Source: Desulforamulus profundi (GTDB lineage: Bacteria; Bacillota_B; Desulfotomaculia; Desulfotomaculales; Desulfotomaculaceae). From it: a stretch of DNA of 64,000 nucleotides. The position numbers and the translations under genes are program-made. This document shows, piece by piece, positions 58,169 to 64,000 of this stretch. The notes beneath the pieces are model-generated. The model searched no databases. It was not told the DNA's origin and saw only the letters and a program-made list of their open reading frames with translations. The DNA is taken from assembly GCF_002607855.1 (NCBI RefSeq), contig NZ_AWQQ01000017.1, positions 1-64,000 of the forward strand, in the 5' to 3' direction. The first letter of the stretch is position 1. The number at the start of each line of letters is the position of its first letter.

Positions 58169-59685
58169 AGTTAAGTCCTTATAATTGTGTAAAAAGGTTT
58201 TCTGAAAAATAAAGGGAGCCATTACCAAATTCCTCAGTTAGAATAAAGGTGTGAACAATACCTAAAGAGAGGAGATTTGAAATGGCTCAATATCAGATTA
58301 CCGTAAATCAGGAACTTTTGCACCGTTTATTTTTAAGCGATAACAAAGATTCCGGTGTAGCAGCTCTGCTGGAATCCGTATTGAACCAAATTTTGCAGGC
58401 TCAGGCTACCGAGCAACTAGAAGCCGAACCATATGAGCGCACTGAAGAAAGGAAGGGGTATCGCAATGGGACTTATCCACATAAGCTAACCACTCGCGTC
58501 GGCACCCTTACCCTGAGAATTCCTCGGTTTCGCAATGGCAAATTCTCCACAGAACTGTTTGCCAGATACCAGCGCAGTGAACAAGCTCTGGTACTGGCTC
58601 TAATGGAGATGGTAATCAATGGGGTCTCAACCCGTAAGGTGAGCCAAATCACCGAAGAACTTTGTGGAACCGAGTTTTCCAAATCTACCGTTTCCGAACT
58701 GTGCAAGAAGCTAGACCCGGTAGTACATGGCTGGAACAATCGGAATCTGCATGATATGCGCTACCCTTTTATCCTTGTGGATGCCCTTGTTCTCAAGGTT
58801 CGTGAAGAAGGGCGTGTTCGCGCACGTAGTGTGATGATTGCCATTGGTGTTAACACTGATGGTTACAGAGAAATTCTCGGATTGATGCTGGGTGATAGTG
58901 AATCTGAGTCCAGTTGGGGCGAATTCTTTACCTGGTTAAAATCCCGTGGCTTACGGGGTGTTGATATCATTGTTTCAGATAATCACGGTGGGTTGGTGAA
59001 GGCCGTACGCAGCCATTTTCAGGGTGTTACCTGGCAACGTTGTCAAACCCACTTCATGCGCAACATCCTAGATGTTACCCCAAAGTCAATACAGGATGAA
59101 CTCTATCCACATCTAAGAGCTATTCTAGATGCACCGGACGTAGATACCGCCCGTGTGTTATTAAATCAAACCCTAGAGGCTTATGAGAACAGGGCTCCAA
59201 AGGCCATGAAGGTGTTGGAAGATGGCTTTGATGATGCTACAGCTATTCTTATTTTGCCAGAACGTTATCGCCGTCGGTTGCGTACCACAAACGGTGTAGA
59301 ACGCCTTAACGAAGAAATTAGGCGCAGGGAACGAGTTATTCGCATTTTCCCCAACCGCGAGTCCGTGATCCGTCTAGTAGGTGCCCTCCTTATGGAGTTT
59401 GATGACAAATGGGCCAGTGGTAGAAAGTATCTGGATATGAGTGAATACCTGCAATGGCAGGAATCTCAGAGACAAGCCCGTGCTTTTTCTAAAGTAACGC
59501 CAATTCGGTAAATTAACCTGAACACCACCTAAATAACCAAACCATCGGAGCCAGGCGGCTGTCAAGGGGCCGCGAAGCGGCGGCGAAGCCTTTACTTGAC
59601 GGGCGACTGGGGAGATGGATAATTACAATGGTGGTGTTCAAGGTTACCTAGCTGAGGAATTTTACACATAAATTAGGACTTGATC
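58169..59685 (+). mobile_element. IS256-family insertion sequence
   Basis: 1517-bp element flanked by matching CAGATCTT octamers. Left end AGTTAAGTCCTTATAATTGT and the complement of the right end GGATCAAGTCCTAATTTATG share AAGTCC and GTGTAAAA, forming imperfect inverted repeats of about 26 bp. A subterminal TTCCTCAG-T/C-TAG block is also mirrored (about 58231 and 59650). It carries one transposase gene and a GC-rich hairpin after it (59552-59598). Intact duplications and an open transposase suggest a recent, possibly active insertion. Confidence 0.9.
58282..59511 (+). CDS. IS256-family transposase
   Basis: 409-aa DDE transposase of the mutator/IS256 type: ERTEERKGYRNGTYPHKLTTRVGTLTLRIPR, a first acidic residue in FILVDALVLKVRE, HTH-like VSQITEELCGTEFSKSTVSELC, the middle DIIVSDNHGGLVKAVR with WQRCQTHFMRNIL (IS256 C-H signature) and GVERLNEEIRRRERVIRIFPN with the last Glu. 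The AGAGAGGAG site precedes the ATG. The frame is complete, unlike many neighbours. Confidence 0.97.
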   Translation: MAQYQITVNQELLHRLFLSDNKDSGVAALLESVLNQILQAQATEQLEAEPYERTEERKGYRNGTYPHKLTTRVGTLTLRIPRFRNGKFSTELFARYQRSEQALVLALMEMVINGVSTRKVSQITEELCGTEFSKSTVSELCKKLDPVVHGWNNRNLHDMRYPFILVDALVLKVREEGRVRARSVMIAIGVNTDGYREILGLMLGDSESESSWGEFFTWLKSRGLRGVDIIVSDNHGGLVKAVRSHFQGVTWQRCQTHFMRNILDVTPKSIQDELYPHLRAILDAPDVDTARVLLNQTLEAYENRAPKAMKVLEDGFDDATAILILPERYRRRLRTTNGVERLNEEIRRRERVIRIFPNRESVIRLVGALLMEFDDKWASGRKYLDMSEYLQWQESQRQARAFSKVTPIR

Positions 59686-59693
59686 CAGATCTT
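59686..59693. repeat. 8-bp target site duplication, right copy
   Basis: CAGATCTT immediately right of the IS element, identical to the octamer at 58161-58168. Confidence 0.8.
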
Positions 59694-59751
59694 TCCGTTA
59701 ACATTATAAAAAATGATATTTTTAAAATTCAATCTAAGGAGTGTACTGGCA

Positions 59752-60001
59752 GTGTATGATTTGCGAGTTGTAGTGGAGAAGGTCTGTGGGTTTTGCGATT
59801 TGCCCATGCGTCCCGGAGATTACTTCGAGGTGAAGGGTGGGAGAATTACCATCCCCCAGGGCAAGCATATCTGCATGTGGGCCCTGGCTGCCCAGCACCC
59901 GGCACATGTGCTGTCCCGATCCCAACGGGATGGTGATATACCGCATTGAAAGAATTTCTATTGGGGATAACAGGGCTTTGGAAAGTTGTCAAGCACTATG
60001 A
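59752..60001 (+). pseudogene. TIGR04076-family protein, degraded 3' end
   Basis: GTG 59752 with AAGGAGTG upstream reads YDLRVVVEKVCGFCDLPMRPGDYFEV, GGRITIPQGKHICMWALAA, the TIGR04076 pattern (function unknown; often near AOR genes). The family's closing block CPDPNGMVIYRIERI is present but in another frame (from about 59909), and about 15 residues before it are missing, so both a shift and a small deletion have occurred. The original frame stops at 59949. AOR sequence follows directly, apparently after a deletion. Confidence 0.6.
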
Positions 60002-60399
60002 AGAGTGGTCGGCCTTGGCGGGCTGCCTGGAGGCCTGCAAGAACACCATCGTCAATATGGAGATTGTGGACTTTACCATGGCAGCCAGATTAATGAAAGC
60101 AGTGGCCGGTTGGGATATGGACGGGCAGGAAGTACAGGCCCTTTGCGAGAGGGTGGTCAACCTGGAAAGGGCCTTTAACACCAGGGAAGGTCTCAGCCGG
60201 CAGGATGACACTTTACCCGGACGCTTTACGGATGAGCCGCTGCCGGCAGCGTGGTGGAGCTGCAGACCATGCTGGAGAATATTACCAGGCCAGAGGTTGG
60301 GAGATTTCTACCGGACTTCCCACCTGCAGCAAACTCAGGGAGTTGGGCCTGGCCAGGGAGGCCCGGGAATTGAAGGAGCGTGGCTTCATTCATGAATAA
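59946..60399 (+). pseudogene. C-terminal fragment of tungsten aldehyde:ferredoxin oxidoreductase
   Basis: The frame from about 59985 reads KVVKHYEEWSALAGCLEACK, then VAGWDMDGQEVQALCERVVNLERAFNTREG and DDTLPGRFTDEPLP, which is the C-terminal domain of AOR family enzymes. The final part, VVELQTMLE and EYYQARGW to KLRELGLA, lies in two further frames, so at least two single-base losses (about 60235 and 60275) are present. About 450 N-terminal residues, with the W-pterin and Fe-S sites, are absent. It cannot be an active enzyme. Its neighbour MoaD normally supplies the pterin cofactor. Confidence 0.72.
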
Positions 60400-60688
60400 A
60401 CCTGACGGGGTCAGGGTTACAGTACGCTACCTGGGCGTCGTGCGTCTAATGTCCGGGCGCCGGGAGGATGTGCTGGCGTTCCCCTAACCGGTTACCGTGA
60501 CGGAAGTTTTATGCAAATTACGGGAACTCCTGCCGGAAGAGGTTTATTTTGAAATCAGGCACCAGTCCTTGATCCTTTCGCCCCGGCCGGATGCCCCGGG
60601 CATTGTGTTAACCATGCCCGAAGACGAAAAGAAGGTCCTTGCAGACGGCCATTGTCTAACCGTGGTAACCCCTGTCACCGGGGGTTAA
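60392..60688 (+). pseudogene. MoaD/ThiS-family sulfur carrier with in-frame stop
   Basis: ATG 60392 overlaps the AOR fragment stop and reads KPDGVRVTVRYLGVVRLMSG, then meets TAA at 60485-60487 in CCCTAACCG; the same frame continues PVTVTEVLCKLRELLPEEVY and ends TVVTPVTGG at 60688. The C-terminal GG is the thiocarboxylation site of MoaD-like proteins. A G-to-T change in a GAA codon would explain the stop, so here the damage is a substitution rather than an indel. It belonged to the AOR operon. Confidence 0.65.
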
Positions 60689-60759
60689 ATACCGGTTTTT
60701 TAGTACATTCGTGGGAAATATGTCATAAGATAAGAAAAAAATTATGGAGGGAAATTGTC

Positions 60760-61713
60760 TTGAAAACATGTCCGTCCGTATTAGAAGCCATTGGCAATAC
60801 TCCCTTGATTGAACTGGTGCGAGTCGGCAGGGATTTTCCGGCGAGAATATTTGCCAAAGCGGAATTTATGAACCCAAGCGGCAGTATGAAAGACAGAATC
60901 GCCTTGAAGATGATTGAAGATGCCGAGAAGGAAGGGGAGCTGAAACCGGGCCGCGTCGTTTTGGAGGAAACCAGCGGCAATACCGGCATTGGCCTGGCCA
61001 TGGTATGCGCCGTTAAGGGTTATCGTTTTATCGCTGTGATGTCCGAGGGAAACAGTCCCGAGCGACGTCAGGTTTTACAGGCCATGGGAGCCAGGGTGGA
61101 GTTGGTGCCCCAGGCAGCGGGAGGCAAACCCGGTCAGGTCACCGGTGAAGACCTGGCCCTGGTGGAAAAAAGGGCCAAAGAACTGCAGGAGGAATTGGGC
61201 GTCTTTTGGGTTAATCAATTTCACAACCCCGGCAACTGTGCGGCACACCACCAAACCACCGCCCAGGAGATCTGGCAGCAGATGGACGGCAAGATTGACT
61301 TTTTTATCGATGTGGTGGGCACCTCCGGCACCTTCACCGGGATCGCCACCGCCCTGAAGGGAAAAAATCCCAATATTCAGTGCTGGGCGGTGGAGCCCGC
61401 CACTGCTCCGGTGCTGGCAGGCAAGCCAGTAACCAATCCAAAGCACGTCCTGCAGGGGTCCAGCTATGCAAAGATACCGCACCTCTGGCAGTCGGAAGTA
61501 TGCGACGGTTACTTAACCGTCACGGACGGGGAGGCTATCCGGGCTGCCCGCCGCCTGGCCACCGAAGAAGGATTGCTCTGCGGTTACACCTCCGGGGGCA
61601 ATGTGGCCGCAGCCCTCAGGCTGGCCGGCTGGTGCGATCCGGGCGCCAGGATTGTCACCGTTCTTTGCGACAGCGGCATGAAATACCTGAGCTGTGACTT
61701 ATTTAAGTGTTAA
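60760..61713 (+). CDS. Cysteine synthase family PLP enzyme (O-acetylserine sulfhydrylase-like)
   Basis: 317-aa beta-family PLP enzyme. PSVLEAIGNTPLIELVRVG opens the family; NPSGSMKDRIALKMIEDAE holds the PLP Lys; ETSGNTGIGLAMVCAVKGY binds the substrate; VVGTSGTFTGIATALKG is the phosphate-binding loop and CGYTSGGNVAAALR closes. It makes cysteine from O-acetylserine and sulfide or a related beta-replacement product. The preferred start is TTG 60760 with TGGAGGG upstream; the open frame extends 108 bp into the MoaD remnant without a ribosome site. It is intact, unlike its left neighbours. Confidence 0.92.
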   Translation: MKTCPSVLEAIGNTPLIELVRVGRDFPARIFAKAEFMNPSGSMKDRIALKMIEDAEKEGELKPGRVVLEETSGNTGIGLAMVCAVKGYRFIAVMSEGNSPERRQVLQAMGARVELVPQAAGGKPGQVTGEDLALVEKRAKELQEELGVFWVNQFHNPGNCAAHHQTTAQEIWQQMDGKIDFFIDVVGTSGTFTGIATALKGKNPNIQCWAVEPATAPVLAGKPVTNPKHVLQGSSYAKIPHLWQSEVCDGYLTVTDGEAIRAARRLATEEGLLCGYTSGGNVAAALRLAGWCDPGARIVTVLCDSGMKYLSCDLFKC

Positions 61714-61723
61714 ATACAATAAA

Positions 61724-61751
61724 AACTTAATAACTTAGGTACCAGGCACCG
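61724..61751 (+). repeat. 28-bp dispersed repeat, copy 2
   Basis: AACTTAATAACTTA plus GGTACCAGGCACCG, matching 44863-44890 at 26 of 28 positions. It sits between the cysteine synthase gene and the SelW-like gene. Confidence 0.7.
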
Positions 61752-61784
61752 TTTTTAAACTATAGAACTTATGGGAGGTATAAA

Positions 61785-62023
61785 ATGGCTGGGGAAGTTA
61801 AGTTGTCTATTGAATACTGCACTGCTTGAGCTACCTGCCGAAAGCGGCCGGTCTGGCCGAAACATTGCTGAGGGCGTACAAAAATAAAATTTCTTCCTTT
61901 GAACTGATTCCCTCCGGCGGGGGAGTCTTTGAGGTAAGAAAAAACGGGGAATTGATTTTCTCCAAAAAAGAACTGGGAAGATTTCCGGAAAAAGAAGAAA
62001 TAACAGCCAAACTTGGCATATAA
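61785..62023 (+). CDS. SelW/Rdx-like protein, probable selenoprotein (CxxU), one base lost after UGA
   Basis: ATG 61785 (GGGAGGT upstream) reads MAGEVKLSIEYCTA and then TGA at 61827-61829. In SelW/Rdx proteins this position, two residues after the Cys, is Cys or Sec (CxxC/U). The protein resumes one base out of frame with SYLPKAAGLAETLLRAYKNK, SGGGVFEVRKNGELIFSKKE and ends ITAKLGI, an intact Rdx fold of about 79 aa. A SECIS-like hairpin with a GGTCT loop lies 20 nt after the TGA. The indel is consistent with TGAAGC reading TGAGC. If instead the lost base was in a Cys codon (TGT or TGC), the protein is a plain Rdx. Confidence 0.75.
61845..61859 (+). promoter_or_regulatory. SECIS-like hairpin of the SelW-like gene
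   Basis: CGGCC (61845-61849), loop GGTCT (61850-61854), GGCCG (61855-61859). The five-base GGTCT loop is the same as in the E. coli fdhF SECIS, and the distance from the TGA (20 bases, 21 if one was lost) is within the bacterial range. Confidence 0.65.
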
Positions 62024-62025
62024 AA

Positions 62026-62055
62026 AAGTCCTCGGCAAAATATTGCCGGGGACTT
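62026..62055. terminator. Bidirectional terminator
   Basis: AAGTCCTCGGCAA pairs with TTGCCGGGGACTT (one G-T pair) around AATA-type loop bases, preceded by AAAAA and followed by ATTTCTTT. It separates the SelW-like and VanW genes. Confidence 0.85.
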
Positions 62056-63421
62056 ATTTCTTTACCAGACCCCTGGTACGGACATGCGGGCCAACGGCGA
62101 TGATTTCAGATTCCGGGTCTACCACGGTTTGGGAGATCAGGCGCCGGTCTACCTCTTTGTCATTTACCAAAACGACTTCATAGGTTTTCAGTTGGTAACC
62201 GTCCCGTCCCGGTCGGCGGACCAGTACCTGCCCGGGAGCCAGCCCGTCTTGTTCCACATAATTTCGGGTGGCTTTGGTGATCGAGCGTTCTGTTTCAATC
62301 TTAATTAACCGGGCCGAGGCGCCCTGCCGGTGACCGAAAATGCTTACCAGAAGCTTTCCCTGCTGCACTTGACTGCTTATTAAGACGGGAAAATCCGTAT
62401 CGTTAAGAAATTTAAAGTCAATCAAATCACCGGCAATGGTGGCATCCGTTCCTTCCGGCGCATAGGGAACCGGCAGAGAATGGGGAACCCGCTCCACCAC
62501 CGTTAAACCCGCCAGCGACACCGTATTGTACAGGGTGGTGGCCACCTGGCAGACACCGCCGCCAAAGTCGGGGATTAGCTTATTGTTGATGATAACCGGC
62601 GCCTGGAGGTAGCCGCTTTCCTGGTTGCGGGGACCCAGGGCTTTATTGAGAGAAAAAATCTGTTTTGGTGGGACGATCAGGTTATTGATCAATTTACTGG
62701 CCAGTTGAATATTATGGCTGCGGGCCCGGTTGGACTGGTCAAACTGGGTGACAAAGATCGCCAACCTTGCATTGATCCCGATATAATCGGAAGTACGAAC
62801 AGCAGGCTCAATGGTCTTGAACCGGAGCGCCAGCCGGTGCTCGTTAATGGGGAGGTCCAGCAGTTGCTTGACGGTCCCTTCATTATCCAGCTTTCTACCT
62901 TTAATATCCTGGAATAACGTAACGGTATCGCCATTGAAGGCAAACTGGGCGTTCCGGGCGGGGACATTGTACCGGTGCGATAAACTGTCAAGAATTCTGT
63001 TAAAGGCACGGTTGTCAAATGTTTTGACCAGAGGCAAATCATAGCCGTTTTGCATGGTGCCGAACAATGCCCGGATACTGTTCCAGGCAGCCGCTTGACG
63101 GCTGTATTGCAGGGCTTCCTTTACGGTAGCCTGATAATCGGCCCGGTAGTCAATATCGCCATAACGGATATTGGTGGGCTGCCCCTCTGGGTCCACCAAC
63201 ATCAAAAGACTTTCCGGGCTGGGCCAGGGTAATGCCTCCCTTAAAATATTCACAGCCTCATCGGCCTTTAGCCCGCCGATATCGATGCCCTGGACAGAGA
63301 TTCCCGGTAAAATGGTATCCCGGTAATAAACTTTAATGGAGGCGCTGGACAGGCTGATGTTAACCAGCAGTTGAATACCCAGGGCGAGGGTAACGAAAGA
63401 GGTTAGCTTAACTTTATTCAC
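62054..63421 (-). CDS. VanW-family protein with peptidoglycan-binding-like and G5 domains
   Basis: 455-aa exported or membrane-anchored protein. The N-terminal hydrophobic segment is SFVTLALGIQLLVNISLS. A PG_binding_4-like part starts at ILPGISVQGIDIGGLKADEAVNIL. The VanW core (about 215-365) has IFSLNKALGPRNQESGYLQAPVI, FGGGVCQVATTLYN and a HSLPVPYAPEGTDAT segment. The C-terminus (about 370-450) resembles a G5 domain with KTYEVVLVNDKEVDRRLIS. The exact function of VanW is unknown; this architecture is common in spore-forming Firmicutes. GTG 63421 overlaps the stop of the upstream PRC-barrel gene, so the two are coupled. Confidence 0.92.
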   Translation of the reverse strand: MNKVKLTSFVTLALGIQLLVNISLSSASIKVYYRDTILPGISVQGIDIGGLKADEAVNILREALPWPSPESLLMLVDPEGQPTNIRYGDIDYRADYQATVKEALQYSRQAAAWNSIRALFGTMQNGYDLPLVKTFDNRAFNRILDSLSHRYNVPARNAQFAFNGDTVTLFQDIKGRKLDNEGTVKQLLDLPINEHRLALRFKTIEPAVRTSDYIGINARLAIFVTQFDQSNRARSHNIQLASKLINNLIVPPKQIFSLNKALGPRNQESGYLQAPVIINNKLIPDFGGGVCQVATTLYNTVSLAGLTVVERVPHSLPVPYAPEGTDATIAGDLIDFKFLNDTDFPVLISSQVQQGKLLVSIFGHRQGASARLIKIETERSITKATRNYVEQDGLAPGQVLVRRPGRDGYQLKTYEVVLVNDKEVDRRLISQTVVDPESEIIAVGPHVRTRGLVKK

Positions 63422-64000
63422 GGGTGTTCAAGGTTAACTCCACAAACTTATCCGCGGCCACAGCATTGTCCACCATTTCCTTGGTAACCCTTTGGCCTTG
63501 CTCGGCGATCATTTCTCCGTTGTCAGACAGGATATCGGTTGTTACGGTACGTCCGATTAAGTATTGTTTTTGTTTATCTTCAAAGAACTGTAAAGGATCT
63601 TCGGCGGCCTCTGCCGGCGCTTTTTCCACAACAGGCATATGTACGGTTTCTGTATGAATCTGGGAAGTGTTTTCCACCAGGGCTGCCTCAAAGTTTTCTT
63701 TCACCACCAGCATCCCCTTACCGAAGGTGATCACCAGGTCGGCAGGAATCAGACCGGTCCTGGAACCGTCCCCGGCCACCCAGCGGCAGGCGGATATTTT
63801 GCCGGTTTGCTCGTCGATGACGATTTCGTCAATGGTACCGTTCAGGCGGCCCTTTCTGGTCATAACACGTGAGCCTGTTACTTCGACTTCCCTCTTCAGC
63901 AATTCAAGGGCGGCCGGTACTTTGGCAATGGAAACGACATTGGTCTTGGTTTCCGTGGTCAGGGCATCTTCACCAATGCCGGCCACATCCTGAATGGAAA
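63414..64000 (-). CDS. PRC-barrel domain protein, 5' end off the window
   Basis: The open frame runs off the right edge (SIQDVAGIGEDAL is readable before the first in-window start at 63986), so at least 195 residues are visible and the N-terminus is missing. A PRC-barrel-like unit is seen at LLKREVEVTGSRVMTRKGRLNGTIDEIVIDEQTGKISACRWV. The C-terminus has IGRTVTTDILSDNGEMIAEQGQRVTKEMVDNAV. Such proteins are common next to VanW genes in this group; function is unknown. The stop overlaps the VanW start by 8 bp. Confidence 0.85.
   Translation of the reverse strand, partial: SIQDVAGIGEDALTTETKTNVVSIAKVPAALELLKREVEVTGSRVMTRKGRLNGTIDEIVIDEQTGKISACRWVAGDGSRTGLIPADLVITFGKGMLVVKENFEAALVENTSQIHTETVHMPVVEKAPAEAAEDPLQFFEDKQKQYLIGRTVTTDILSDNGEMIAEQGQRVTKEMVDNAVAADKFVELTLNTRE

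Noticed and set aside
58169..59685. IS256 element as half of a composite transposon carrying the island
   Set aside because: Only one copy is present in the window and its target duplications bracket the single element.
1..64000. tRNA, rRNA, prophage, integrase or plasmid origin
   Set aside because: No cloverleaf, rRNA segment, phage structural gene, integrase or iteron set was seen on either strand.

Overview
The window looks like the chromosome of a spore-forming anaerobic Firmicute of the Clostridia (Desulfotomaculum/Peptococcaceae type). This is inferred from strong AGGAGG ribosome sites, spore genes (a SleB-like cortex hydrolase and a GerW/YtfJ relative), tungsten aldehyde oxidoreductase and molybdopterin remnants, NuoE/NuoF-type electron-bifurcation genes and a SelW-like selenoprotein. 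No rRNA or tRNA gene was seen.

Region 1 (1-23.1 kb) is one large CRISPR-Cas island, read right to left. A 69-repeat array runs off the left edge and is preceded by a leader with a perfect 14-bp dyad. Upstream of the leader are cas2, cas1, cas4, a complete type I-B effector module (cas3, cas5, cas7, cas11b, cas8b), then a type III-D module (a cold-shock-domain RAMP, csx19, a double-Cas7 RAMP, a 770-aa Csx10 fusion, a GGDD Cas10), a CARF-HEPN ribonuclease and one shared cas6. One processing enzyme, one adaptation module and one array therefore appear to serve a DNA-targeting and an RNA-targeting/cyclic-oligoadenylate system.

Region 2 (23.3-46.4 kb) is ordinary chromosome: SleB-like hydrolase, L-asparaginase, small membrane proteins, DUF134 and NifX-like proteins, Hsp33, a molybdopterin oxidoreductase, a PAS-GAF-GGDEF-EAL protein, GlpX, an ECF sigma factor with a membrane/TolB-like partner, a large membrane protein with an ABC exporter, and an FAH-family hydrolase. 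Several genes are truncated (SdpI, an MFS transporter, a glycerate-kinase remnant).

Region 3 (46.4-54.6 kb) is a redox operon behind a long 5' leader whose terminal stem hides the ribosome site: an Lrp-type sensor domain, NuoE, NuoF, and an 1139-aa ferredoxin/GltD/MopB-like fusion resembling a Sporomusa-type electron-bifurcating transhydrogenase. A two-component pair follows.

Region 4 (54.7-64 kb) is partly decayed: GerW-like protein, radical SAM protein, a LonB stub, an amino-acid permease missing its C-terminal helices, a complete IS256-family element with 8-bp target duplications, and TIGR04076, AOR and MoaD remnants. It ends with a cysteine-synthase-like gene, a SelW-like gene with an in-frame UGA and a SECIS-like hairpin, a VanW protein and a PRC-barrel protein that runs off the right edge.

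A theme across the window is that at least 18 conserved genes carry single-base indels, nearly all deletions and many in homopolymers, on both strands. This looks more like residual sequencing error than mass pseudogenisation, so these genes are annotated as full length with the shift noted.
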